Source: Planctomycetaceae bacterium
GTDB taxonomy: Bacteria > Planctomycetota > Planctomycetia > Pirellulales > Pirellulaceae
Assembly (NCBI GenBank): GCA_016794985.1
Contig: JAEUIQ010000022.1
Location: 1-64,000 of the forward strand
DNA: 64,000 nucleotides
Direction: 5' to 3'
The notes under the pieces were generated by a model. The model searched no databases and had not been told where the DNA came from. It saw only the letters and a program-made list of their open reading frames with translations. Of the stretch, positions 25,336-33,801 are shown one piece after another. Each line of letters begins with the position of its first letter. The first letter of the stretch is position 1. The position numbers and the translations under genes were made by a program.

Positions 25336-26988
25336 GTGATTCGAAAGCTGCAAGAATGGACTTTGTCCACGCTGGCGTTGGGCTTGGCGTTGGGGGCATC
25401 GTTACCCGCATTGGCGCAAAGCGGGTCGGCCAATGACCCTGCCGTCATTGTTTCAATCAAGAATATCAATGCACAATTGGACGACATCAAGTATTTGGGC
25501 GAAAAGGCTGGCTTTGGTGACCAGGTCGCCATGGTTCCGATGATGGCGCGTGGTTTCTTGGGCGGGGTTGACTTGAAGAAACCGGCCGGTGTTGCCGTTT
25601 GGTTTGAAGGCCAAGAACCCGTGGCGGTCGGGATGGTGCCGGTGACCGATATCGATACGCTGTTGGATAGTCTGTCGAATTACGGCGTCAATGTTGACGA
25701 AGAAGGCGACCTCTATTACCTGGAAACCCCGGGTCAAGAGCTGGTCATCAAGGTCAGTGGCGGTTACGCCTTCTTGTCCGATTCAGAAGAATCACTGGAA
25801 AGTGTTCCAACCGAGCCCGCAAGCATTTTGGGTGGAGTCAGCAAGGACTACATTTTGGGCGCCAAGTTATTTGTCCAAAAAATCCCGGCCGAATTGCGTG
25901 AAATGGCGATCGAACAAATGCAACAAGGCTTCGAACAAGCCATGGAAGAAATGGACGACGAAGCGTTGGCCGATTTACAGGCCGAAGCCAACGAAATGCA
26001 AGTCAAGCAGTTAGTCGAATTGATCGAAAACAGCGACGTTTTGGAAGTCGGCTTGGGTGTCCAAAAATCGACCGACAAGTTGGTGTTTGATATGGCTTTC
26101 ACCGGATTGCCCGGCTCGAAAATGGCCAAGTCATCAGAAGCCATGCAGGGCAAGTCCAGCAAGTTCACGAAGTTCTTGGTTGATTCTGCCGCTATGAACA
26201 TGAACGGTTTCGGCGTGATGTTGGAAGACGACCAAAAAGCGACCAAAGCCTTACTTGCCAACTTAAAAGAAACGGCCATGAAGGGCTTGGAAGAAGACAA
26301 TGATATGTCTTCAGATGAACTGGCAATGGTTCAAGGGTTGTTGTCGGATGTATTTGACGTGTTGGACAGTACGATTGATGGTGGCTTCGTCGATTTCGGC
26401 GGCACGATGATGATGGATGAAGAAGGTGTCAATTTCGTAGCCGGTACTTCACTGGCAAACGCCACGAAATTCGACGAAATGATTGCCAAAATCTCAGGCA
26501 TGGCCAAGACCCAAAACGAGGTTGCAATCGAAGTATCCGACGCCTCGGTTGGCGGGGTGGGGATGAAGAAAATGGTAGTCACGCTGCCAGAAGGTGTTGA
26601 CCAAGAAGCGATCGACATGTTCGGCGAAAAGATCACTCTGCTCATGGGACGTGACGGATCGGCGGCGTATGTCGCGGTCGGAACTAACCCATCAGAAACT
26701 TTTGAAACCGTGATGAAAAACTCAGGAACGGCTGGTGAGGCCTCGGCACAGTACAACTTCCGAGTTCTTCCGATACTAAAGTTTGCCTCTCGCAATCCTG
26801 AAGCAGCGGAAGTCTTGGGTGCCTTGTTGGAAGGGTTCAAGTCAACGAACGATCGAATCACGTTGCATCAAAAGATGATTCCGAATGGAATGTCCATGCA
26901 AGGTGCCGCTGACGCAGATTTGATCAAGCTATTTGCTGATCTCGGGCAGCAAATGCAAGGTCGAATTGGCCCCGGTGCCGACTTTTAG
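25336..26988 (+). CDS. Secreted acidic/helical protein, unknown
   Basis: A 550-residue protein beginning with a signal peptide (VIRKLQEWTLSTLALGLALG, cleavage after ALA near residue 27). The mature part is rich in Glu, Met, Ala and Gly and has a long helix with EMAIEQMQQGFEQAMEEMDD near the middle. There are two similar-looking halves with the pattern of beta strands then helix, but no family was recognised. The start is GTG with AGGGAGA about seven bases upstream. A terminator lies 40 bp after the stop. Likely a periplasmic or surface protein. Confidence 0.7.
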   Translation: MIRKLQEWTLSTLALGLALGASLPALAQSGSANDPAVIVSIKNINAQLDDIKYLGEKAGFGDQVAMVPMMARGFLGGVDLKKPAGVAVWFEGQEPVAVGMVPVTDIDTLLDSLSNYGVNVDEEGDLYYLETPGQELVIKVSGGYAFLSDSEESLESVPTEPASILGGVSKDYILGAKLFVQKIPAELREMAIEQMQQGFEQAMEEMDDEALADLQAEANEMQVKQLVELIENSDVLEVGLGVQKSTDKLVFDMAFTGLPGSKMAKSSEAMQGKSSKFTKFLVDSAAMNMNGFGVMLEDDQKATKALLANLKETAMKGLEEDNDMSSDELAMVQGLLSDVFDVLDSTIDGGFVDFGGTMMMDEEGVNFVAGTSLANATKFDEMIAKISGMAKTQNEVAIEVSDASVGGVGMKKMVVTLPEGVDQEAIDMFGEKITLLMGRDGSAAYVAVGTNPSETFETVMKNSGTAGEASAQYNFRVLPILKFASRNPEAAEVLGALLEGFKSTNDRITLHQKMIPNGMSMQGAADADLIKLFADLGQQMQGRIGPGADF

Positions 26989-27029
26989 TTGGGAATCCGA
27001 GCGGTTGGTAGGGTAAACGTTTGTTTGAT

Positions 27030-27070
27030 CCGGAGGACAGGCTCAGTAGGTTTGTCTTCCGGCTTTTTTT
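27030..27070 (+). terminator. Rho-independent terminator
   Basis: CCGGAGGACA (27030-27039) pairs with TGTCTTCCGG (27053-27062), with one G-T pair and a 13-base loop; C then seven T residues follow (27064-27070). It ends the 25336-26988 gene. Confidence 0.85.
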
Positions 27071-27103
27071 GTTCCCAATTTACCCAATTTGACGGCAAAT
27101 AGG

Positions 27104-27132
27104 TTGACTCGACGGGTGCCTCCGTTTAGTAT
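27104..27132 (+). promoter_or_regulatory. Sigma70-type promoter
   Basis: TTGACT (27104-27109), exact 17-base spacer, TAGTAT (27127-27132). It points to the 27483 gene, which would then have a leader of about 340 bases. The leader contains an inverted repeat (CCCGAGCC at 27181-27188 and GGTTCGGG at 27193-27200). Confidence 0.6.
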
Positions 27133-27482
27133 GTCCGGATAAAGTCGGGCGCGGTCTTAGACTGAGGCTTGACTGTCCAACCCGAGCCTAACGGTTCGGG
27201 CTGTTAAATTGTGATGAAAATGCGGAATAAATGATCTCCAGGGGCTGGAGTTGGCGATCATTCGCAAGCATATTATGAGTGCCAGGGATTAGTCGGGGCA
27301 GGTACTGGTTCAAGCGAGTCATTTTGGGGGTATGTCGAGTTGGTCGTGTTGAGACGGAACGCGAACACTTGATATCCAACTTCAACTGGAATTGAGCCAA
27401 GATCGGCTTGGTAAGAACGGTTGTTCGTTGGTGCCTACGGCAGCCATGTTTTCAAACGTCCTTTGTAGTTAGGTAGAAAGCT

Positions 27483-28598
27483 ATGAAAGAACTTTTTTCA
27501 GTTCTTCGATTGGCCGTATACGTTTTGGCTCTGCCATTGACGATTACGGCAGCGGCTTCGGCCCATCAGTGGATCAATGCGTCCACTCGCGGCCAAGCGG
27601 CGGCGTCGGAAACGGCTCACGTGATCCGTTTAACGGACAGTGGCATGTTGCGTGGCGTTGTGAACACTTACGGATCATCCGGTAAGGCATCGGTCGGTAA
27701 TGCCGTGGTTAGCCTGATGAAGGGCAGCCAAGTCGTGTCACGTGTGAACTCGGGCATCGATGGAGCGTTTAGCTTCTCGAATGTCGAGCCTGGCAAGTAC
27801 ACGTTTGTTTCTGCCAGCAAAGATGCGATTTCTTCATTCGGTATTCAAGTCGTAGCTGCGGATTCGGCGACGGGTGATTCCGCGTTGCGAGCGTTTGCCG
27901 CTCCGAGAAACTCGATCGTTGATGGTTTCGCTTCGGCTGCTGGCAAGAACGTTGCGGCTGCGGTTGAGGCTTCGGAAGTCCTGCGTGCGACAGAATCCGT
28001 GGATTTGGTCGACGGTATTTTCCAAGGCAAGGTTTCAGCGTTCAACGGCAAGGTTGGCGGAAACACGATTACCCTGGTAAGCGGCACTGAAGTTGTTGCT
28101 GAAGGTTCGACCGACGCACAGGGTGCATTCGCTTTCTCTGGTGTCGAGCCAGGGTTTTACACGGTTATTGCCCGCGGCGAAGGTGGTTTTGCAACAATGG
28201 CAGTTCAGGTCAATGATCCGACCGCCGTTGCTCCAGCGGAGACTGTGTACACCTCGTTGATCGTACGCCAAGAAGGTTTTTCGGCAACAATGTCGGACTC
28301 GCCTGTTGAATACGAAATCGTCGAAGAGATCGTGTCGGTTGAAGTGGTCGAAGAAACTCCCGCAGCTATCCCTGGCTACGGTTACGGTGGTGGTGGTTTC
28401 GGCGGCGGCCCATTCGGTGGTGGCGGTGGCATGGGCGGTTTTGGCTTGGGTGGTGTTGGCGAGTTGATTGGATTGGGTATCGGTGCTTGGGTTCTGACGG
28501 AAGTCATTGATAAGATTGATGACAACGATGGTCAGCAATGGACTCCGGTTCCAAATCCTCCGCCGCCAGTAAGCGGTTACAACTGGGTTTACCTGTAA
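27483..28598 (+). CDS. Secreted protein with two carboxypeptidase-regulatory-like beta repeats
   Basis: A 371-residue protein. A signal peptide ends near ASA at residue 27. Two copies of a CarboxypepD_reg-like beta-sandwich motif follow: about residues 55-130 (GVVNTYGSSGKASVGNAVV, then SGIDGAFSFSNVEPGKYTFVS) and 180-250 (GKVSAFNGKVGGNTITLVSG, then TDAQGAFAFSGVEPGFYTVIA). Then come an acidic segment, a Gly-rich stretch (GGGGFGGGPFGGGGG type) and a hydrophobic helix (IGLGIGAWVLTEVIDKI). It is probably a surface or envelope protein; the repeats may bind carbohydrate or protein. A strong terminator follows. Confidence 0.82.
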   Translation: MKELFSVLRLAVYVLALPLTITAAASAHQWINASTRGQAAASETAHVIRLTDSGMLRGVVNTYGSSGKASVGNAVVSLMKGSQVVSRVNSGIDGAFSFSNVEPGKYTFVSASKDAISSFGIQVVAADSATGDSALRAFAAPRNSIVDGFASAAGKNVAAAVEASEVLRATESVDLVDGIFQGKVSAFNGKVGGNTITLVSGTEVVAEGSTDAQGAFAFSGVEPGFYTVIARGEGGFATMAVQVNDPTAVAPAETVYTSLIVRQEGFSATMSDSPVEYEIVEEIVSVEVVEETPAAIPGYGYGGGGFGGGPFGGGGGMGGFGLGGVGELIGLGIGAWVLTEVIDKIDDNDGQQWTPVPNPPPPVSGYNWVYL

Positions 28599-28630
28599 TC
28601 GGTTGCCATCGGCAATCAAATAAAATTAAA

Positions 28631-28663
28631 GCGAGCCCGGCGAAAGTCGGGCTCGCTTTTTTT
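28631..28663 (+). terminator. Rho-independent terminator
   Basis: GCGAGCCCGGC (28631-28641), loop GAAA, then GTCGGGCTCGC (28646-28656) and a seven-T tail. It follows the 27483-28598 gene by about 30 bases. Confidence 0.92.
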
Positions 28664-29430
28664 GTTGCACTAGATTACGGCGCAAATTGGAAGCGCAAAT
28701 TGATTCAGCAAACGAGTGGCGCTGTGCCGGTCATTGAATTTCGTATTTGTCGGCGATCGGCACGCTCTCATTACTTGGAAACTAAATCAAAGCCACTCTC
28801 TGATTTCAACCGGTTGCATTCCAAGCGTGCCTGATATTCGGAATTGACTCTAGTAATTGACTCAAGTGCCTGTCCCCATCGACCCAATGACCCAAGTGCC
28901 TGTCCCCATTGACCGATGAGCCTGTCCCCGTTGACCCCCGTAGACGGAAGAGTCTGTCCCCATTGGTGTCTTGCTTCCTATTCTCAGCTGGGGGCACGAC
29001 TGAATTTGCTTGAATTGCTGTTTTTCGAGCCAGTGTGTCCGTTCCGACAGCCGTGTCAGGCCTTGATGCCGCCCGAACTGTTGATATCAGCCAAACGCTT
29101 AGCTCGTGTGTCCAGCTACGTAGGCAAAGTTTTGACCTTAAGGATTATCCACGGCATTTGGTGGCAATTTGCGCAGGGAATCGTGAAATGGCTCTGCGTC
29201 GTCCCGGTCGTTTGCGCGGAACATTGTGTTATCGAAACGTAGTCAACAACGAGATCGACGGGACGAATACCGAATCCGTTTCAGGTCATTAATCTCACGG
29301 TAAAATCCCTATAAACTGCATTACTCCTATTTTGCGCAGACTCCATCCTAGTTACACTACAACCGCGGCGAATCGCAGAACGGGACGGTTGTCGCCTTGG
29401 CGTCCAGTTGTCTAATGGGAGAGATTATCC
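28664..29430. other. Intergenic region with CTGTCCCC repeats
   Basis: A 767-bp stretch without a convincing gene. At 28865-28962 it holds four copies of the (G)CCTGTCCCC motif seen in dense arrays at 59540-61030. Two overlapping frames near 28916-29292 lack ribosome binding sites and recognisable domains, so they are not called. Possibly decayed sequence. Confidence 0.5.
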
Positions 29431-29979
29431 ATGTACGGTTCAAGAATGTTCAAAACGATTGCAGTCATCAGTGTGTTGGCCGGTGGCTTGGTGTCTTCAA
29501 GTTCGGTAGAAGCTGGCGGACTTCGCCATCGCTGTTGCCGGGCGGTATGTCGCCCGGTTCCTTGTCCGGTCGTTGTTGCGGTTCCGGTTCGCGTGGTGGC
29601 AGTTCCCGTGGTAATGGCTCAACCTGTTCGCGCTTTGCCCGCTCAAGTGCGGGCAGTACCGGCAAATCCTGGCATTGCTCGTATTCCGGCGAACCCTCCA
29701 GGATGGGGCGGTGCGATGGTACCTCCGCCCGGATTCGGTGGTCCGCGGACGGTTATTCGCAAGTACAAGATCACCAAGATTCGCTACAAAGTGCCTAAGA
29801 AGACCCCGGCACCGTGTCCACCGGTCGTTGCTCCTCAGCCTTGTGCCCCTGCTCCTGTAATCTGTCCACCGGTTTGTGCACCCATCGTTTGCCCACCGGT
29901 TGTCTGTTGCCCGACGCCCATCGTTTGTCCACCTGTGTGCATTCCGAAGCGTTGTTGCCCAATTCGCAGTTGCCGGTAG
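29431..29979 (+). CDS. Secreted Cys/Pro/Val-rich protein
   Basis: A 182-residue protein. A signal peptide ends near EAGG at residue 28. The mature sequence is a series of short Pro-Val and Cys-Pro motifs: RPVPCPVVVAVPVRVVAVPVV, a Pro/Ala region, a short basic segment (YKITKIRYKVPKK), and a C-terminal half made of CPP- and CCP-type motifs such as PVICPPVCAPIVCPPVVC. About 20 Cys residues suggest dense disulphide or metal contacts in an extracellular, perhaps structural, protein. Family not recognised. A GGGAGAG site precedes the ATG at good distance. A terminator follows the stop within 50 bases. Confidence 0.75.
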   Translation: MYGSRMFKTIAVISVLAGGLVSSSSVEAGGLRHRCCRAVCRPVPCPVVVAVPVRVVAVPVVMAQPVRALPAQVRAVPANPGIARIPANPPGWGGAMVPPPGFGGPRTVIRKYKITKIRYKVPKKTPAPCPPVVAPQPCAPAPVICPPVCAPIVCPPVVCCPTPIVCPPVCIPKRCCPIRSCR

Positions 29980-30024
29980 CTTTTAGTGGAAACTCGATCA
30001 AGGTTGAGTTGAAGATTAACAAAC

Positions 30025-30054
30025 AAGCCATGCGAGGTTTCGCGTGGCTTTTTT
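30025..30054 (+). terminator. Rho-independent terminator
   Basis: AAGCCATGCGA (30025-30035) pairs with TCGCGTGGCTT (30040-30050) with one G-T pair, four-base loop, then T residues to 30054. Confidence 0.8.
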
Positions 30055-30355
30055 GGCTTCCTGGATGACCGCTGTGGAAGTTGGTCGCCTAGAATGGGGC
30101 GACCAAATCGATCGTCTCGATCGTCTTCGCAGTTTGGGAGTTTATTCGCGAGCGACTTTTGCAAATCGTTCTGCGAGACATGAATTCGTGGGTTTATGGT
30201 CGTTTGGGCGAATGCCCAGGACTTACCATTGGAGCTTAGATCCAGTGATCGGATGGCGTTTCTGAATCGTGTGCCACCCCATTCCCTTGCCAGGAATGAT
30301 TGTTGCCTTAAACAGGGGGCCGGTCGGGAACCGGCGCTGCTTCTTCGCCAAGATC

Positions 30356-30970
30356 TTAGTGTCCACAGTTGCAAGCTGGTCGTCCAACTGGGGAGTGATC
30401 TGCCATTGGAGCTGAAGTGTGAAGAACGTTCGAACTCATGTGACTACTATCGGCGAATTCCACGCCCTCTTCTCCGCAGCAGCTGGTTTCGTCAATCCAT
30501 TGGTCGGCGTAACGAGTGCCGAAAAAGCGAATCCCCGCGATTTTTCTCAACAAAGAACGTACAGGTTGCATGTGACCATGCATGGCCATGTGGTTGCCAA
30601 CACCGGTGTAGTTTCCGTCATAGTCACATGGGTCCGGCGTCGGCGGAGTGCTGATCCACTCTCCGATGTAGACTTCGCCACAGCCGTCCCCGCATGCTAG
30701 CCGATGTTTCAACCGCGCTGCCAGAGGCATTCCCGCATACGCTCCGACCGGCAAGTGGGTCCCACCTTCACACCGATCGCAATGGCCTGTTTCGCACGAA
30801 CCAAGTGTTGCTTCACCGCAACTGTCGCAGTCGGCCGTCTGGTAGTCCGCCTGTACGACTTCGTTTCGTTCATAGTTTCGATAAGAAAGGGGGCGATGCC
30901 GCAAGCCAAGGCAGCCGGATGAAAACAGTATTGGAAGCAACGCTAGCACGAACAGCGCCGGACGATTCAT
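30356..30970 (-). CDS. Cys-rich lipoprotein, unknown
   Basis: A 204-residue protein. The start at 30970 gives MNRPALFVLALLPILFSSGC, a typical lipoprotein signal with lipobox FSSGC. The mature part is Cys-rich: DCDSCGEATLGSCETGHCDRC, a conserved-looking CGDGCGEVYIGEWIS segment followed by TPPTPDPCD, then a Gly/His-rich middle and CGEEG. The CGDGCGEVY-type motif is familiar in planctomycete envelope proteins, but no function is known. It is divergent from the lipoprotein at 31123, sharing a 152-bp upstream region. Confidence 0.72.
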   Translation of the reverse strand: MNRPALFVLALLPILFSSGCLGLRHRPLSYRNYERNEVVQADYQTADCDSCGEATLGSCETGHCDRCEGGTHLPVGAYAGMPLAARLKHRLACGDGCGEVYIGEWISTPPTPDPCDYDGNYTGVGNHMAMHGHMQPVRSLLRKIAGIRFFGTRYADQWIDETSCCGEEGVEFADSSHMSSNVLHTSAPMADHSPVGRPACNCGH

Positions 30971-31122
30971 TTTGCAACTCCGCAGCAATCAATAAGCAAC
31001 ATCGAGCGAATCACTCCAAGTTCAAGGCTTACATCGGCTCGTCAGAACCGGCACAATCAATAAAATCCTCACAACTGGGAAAGTCCGCGAATTTTCCCGT
31101 TCTTTACAGAGGAGGACGAAAC

Positions 31123-31686
31123 GTGCACGAACGCTTCAGGCTGGTGTATTTCATTTTGATTCTTTGGGCAGGTTGTTCGGATCTACGAACGGCCGGGCCA
31201 CCCGTCGACCCAATGGCGGCCGAGCGTCAGAGGTTGGCGGGGACGTGGAAAGTGGATTTTCAAGTTAATGACGATTTGGTGAATCAGCTTCTTGATGGCG
31301 ATGTCGAGCGAAAGCAATCCCCAGAAGAACAAGCCGTTCGCGGTATGGCCGAGCAATTTCTCGGCAACAAAATAACTGATCTAAAAAAGAAGTTGGAGCA
31401 AAAAGCCAGCCAGTCGATGCAGTTGACTTTCTCGGCTGACGGCACGTGGTCCAGTAAGACAGCGTTTTCCGTGGCGAGGGGCGAGAAATCAGGTACTTGG
31501 AAGGTTTTGGAGAAAGGGAGCGATTTCCTCGAAATCTCGTGTACTTGGGCGGACGCAAAATCCGGCCAATCCGAAACAACGGACACTCGTGTTAGCTTCC
31601 TAGCTCCAGACCGGATTCGATTGGTGCCGCCAAACATGGCCGGCACCGATTTGGAGTTGACATTTGTGAAAGAAACTGCGAAGTAG
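31123..31686 (+). CDS. Lipoprotein with a lipocalin-like GTW domain, paralogue A
   Basis: A 187-residue lipoprotein. The start is a GTG with GAGGAGG seven bases upstream; the first 19 residues end in LWAGC, a lipobox. The mature part contains RQRLAGTWKVDF and later GTWKVLEKG, plus helical charged stretches and a RVSFLAPDRIRLVPP ending. The pattern of two G-T-W strands suggests a small beta-barrel of the lipocalin-like type, as in several planctomycete families. The next lipoprotein is similar. The frame is open to the left of this start, as far as 30694, overlapping the divergent gene, but that part is not credible coding. Confidence 0.72.
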   Translation: MHERFRLVYFILILWAGCSDLRTAGPPVDPMAAERQRLAGTWKVDFQVNDDLVNQLLDGDVERKQSPEEQAVRGMAEQFLGNKITDLKKKLEQKASQSMQLTFSADGTWSSKTAFSVARGEKSGTWKVLEKGSDFLEISCTWADAKSGQSETTDTRVSFLAPDRIRLVPPNMAGTDLELTFVKETAK

Positions 31687-31760
31687 CCCGACTTGTGGCT
31701 GAATGAACTGCCTTGAGTTGTTCAAGACGACACGCCATGTGAGGCTCACGCCAAGTCGGG
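31687..31760. other. Possible structured RNA element between lipoprotein paralogues
   Basis: CCCGACTTG (31687-31695) is complementary to CAAGTCGGG (31752-31760), enclosing two smaller hairpins: CTTGA with TCAAG near 31712-31725, and GTGA with TCAC near 31739-31748. The layout is a closed multi-branch of 74 bases just past the stop of the upstream gene. It could be a terminator-like or processed structure; no known class was recognised. Confidence 0.4.
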
Positions 31761-31890
31761 TTCTCGCGTGTGCTGAGGCAATCGCCGCGAGCGACGGTGA
31801 TGGGGCGGGAACGAAGTCCACAAAAAAGGACACGAGTAAAGACGACTTCGACGTCGTTGTGACATAAACGCAAAGGGAGTTGCACGGAAA

Positions 31891-32619
31891 ATGGTAGTCC
31901 GCCGATCTGTTGGTGTTGTATTTGGTTCCGCTGTGTTGCTGAACATGTTCGCGGGTTGTGGTGGGGAAGAGACGCCCAAAACAAAACCAAAATCAGAAAC
32001 GCCCACTCAAGCCGCCCAAAAAGAAAATAGCTCATTGCCTCCGCAGTTGACTGGAGCAACGCCTCAAACCGGCAGCTCGGTCGCCAGTGAAAATCCGGCT
32101 CTAAATGTTGCTTCAACCGATATCGGCGATCTGTTGAAGCCCAACGCTACGAATCCGTTGATCGGTTCTTGGCTGGGAGTGGCGACGCTAGATACTGGGT
32201 TGTTAAAACAAAAGCTCGAACGCGTCGACGATGTTGAACGGACTCGTTTGCAAAAAGTGGCTGATACGTTTCTCACCTATCAAGTTGCAATGGATTTTTA
32301 CAGTGACGGGCGTTTGGGAATGGTCGTCCAATTCTCTTTGGAAGGCAGCGAGCAGTTGATCAGCGCGACGGGGACTTGGAAAGAGGTCCAACGTGACGCG
32401 GAATCGATGATCGTTGAATTGGTCGAGCAAGTTGAAGGGCAGACGGCGAACACCAGTCAAGTTAGAATCATGATTCATCCTGACGGCCAACAGATTGCTC
32501 GCCCTGCCGAATTGGATGCACAATTGGCCGTTTGCGAACCTATGTTCATCTTCAATCGGATTCCGGAAGATTTTGCTCAGCAAATCGCCAATCAACCTGC
32601 GGGGACAACGATAAAGTAG
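31891..32619 (+). CDS. Lipoprotein with a lipocalin-like GTW domain, paralogue B
   Basis: A 242-residue lipoprotein starting MVVRRSVGVVFGSAVLLNMFAGC (lipobox FAGC). A Thr/Ser/Gln/Pro-rich linker of about 60 residues follows, then a domain (from NPLIGSWLGVATLD through ISATGTWKEV to QQIARPAELDAQLAVCEPMFIFNRI) that resembles the one in the gene just upstream. The two are probably a duplicated pair with diverged signals; co-transcription is not certain because a structured 74-base element lies between them. Function unknown. Confidence 0.72.
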   Translation: MVVRRSVGVVFGSAVLLNMFAGCGGEETPKTKPKSETPTQAAQKENSSLPPQLTGATPQTGSSVASENPALNVASTDIGDLLKPNATNPLIGSWLGVATLDTGLLKQKLERVDDVERTRLQKVADTFLTYQVAMDFYSDGRLGMVVQFSLEGSEQLISATGTWKEVQRDAESMIVELVEQVEGQTANTSQVRIMIHPDGQQIARPAELDAQLAVCEPMFIFNRIPEDFAQQIANQPAGTTIK

Positions 32620-32809
32620 CAGGATTGGGAAAACCTTAGCGGCTTTGCCTGACGCAAGGATTAACCGGATCTTGTCGCGTCGTCTGAAAATGCCGAGTTC
32701 CCACGGTGGTTGATTCCGAAAGACTGTATAGATTTTCCCACGCGAGTCGTCGTTGACTCGTGTTCGGGAGAATCGATGACATGGCTGCGGAATTCAGCGA
32801 GCGCACACT

Positions 32810-33787
32810 ATGGGACGAGCAAGAATCATTCGATCGGTACTATTCGTGTTCGGGTTTGCACTCGTCTTCAGCGAAACCCCGCTGCACGCGGTTCAGCAGC
32901 GGAATGATGAAAAAGTAAAGATTGGCAACGGCGCCCTTTTGCGACGTATGTTCGGAGCCGGAGACGCAGCGAAAGACTCCGCCAAGCAGTCGCTCGAAAA
33001 AGCTCGAACGGCCCAGAAAGAAGCCTTGGACGCTACTCGCCAGCGTCTCAGCAGTGATGCCGAAAAACTAAAGGAAAAACTCGGGCTAAAGCAACCGGAC
33101 GAGAACACTGCGCAGGCCGAGGCTCCGCCAGCCGACCAATCCAAGGGCGAACCTGCCAAACGTGCCTTGGAACCTAGAAACCAGTTTGCACCGAAGGCAC
33201 CCCAGCGGCGTTCCATTGCGGATGATACTCGCGAGCGAACGCCAGCCACCGCGATTTCGGGAGCCACGCCACGAACGAACTTGTCGAATTCACTCGAAAC
33301 GAAGCCAAACGCAAGTTCAAGCGGCGCTCCTAACCGATTGAAAACTCAGGCCCGTGACGTCCAAGTTCCTGAACTTTCGATTACCGATGCGGCGCCTGCA
33401 CCGCGAAATCAACCGCGGGTTCCCGCGCAGCCAACATTTGCTACGCCTCCACCAGCGACCTCGATCGCCAGCCAGGGAACGGATGTGCCCGCTGTGGAGA
33501 TGGAAGATCCCAAACCTCAACCTAAGACCTTTGGCGCGTTCGGAGTGATCGTGTCTGACGATGTGGCCGAAGGGCTCCGGATCAAGGCCGTTAAGCCCAA
33601 ATCGGTTGCGGCGAACATAGGTTTGCGACCGGGTGACACCATCAAAAACGTGGCCGGGTTGGATGTGACCGTCGTCGAAGAAATCGATAGTTTGGTCGAG
33701 GTACTAGAGCCAGAAGACGAATTCGAAATCACGTTCAGTCGCGACGGCAAACCACAGACGCAGAACTTTTCAATTCCAAAGAAGTAA
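32810..33787 (+). CDS. Secreted protein with C-terminal PDZ domain
   Basis: A 325-residue protein. Residues 1-28 form a signal sequence (RIIRSVLFVFGFALVFSETP). A helical charged segment (about 40-95: KDSAKQSLEKARTAQKEALDATRQRL) may be a coiled coil. Then comes a Pro/Ala/Ser-rich linker, and at about 235-320 a PDZ domain with FGVIVSDDVAEGLRIKAVKPKS and a GLRPGDTIKNVAGLDV carboxylate-binding loop and strand. It lacks a protease domain, so it may present peptides or bind membrane-protein tails in the envelope. The start has only a weak ribosome binding site. It converges with the DUF1501 gene 14 bp away. Confidence 0.8.
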   Translation: MGRARIIRSVLFVFGFALVFSETPLHAVQQRNDEKVKIGNGALLRRMFGAGDAAKDSAKQSLEKARTAQKEALDATRQRLSSDAEKLKEKLGLKQPDENTAQAEAPPADQSKGEPAKRALEPRNQFAPKAPQRRSIADDTRERTPATAISGATPRTNLSNSLETKPNASSSGAPNRLKTQARDVQVPELSITDAAPAPRNQPRVPAQPTFATPPPATSIASQGTDVPAVEMEDPKPQPKTFGAFGVIVSDDVAEGLRIKAVKPKSVAANIGLRPGDTIKNVAGLDVTVVEEIDSLVEVLEPEDEFEITFSRDGKPQTQNFSIPKK

Positions 33788-33801
33788 CGTCTGCCCCTCG
33801 G

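Noticed and set aside
28916..29292. Two overlapping plus-strand frames
   Set aside because: No ribosome binding sites and no domain; they overlap the repeat-containing region.
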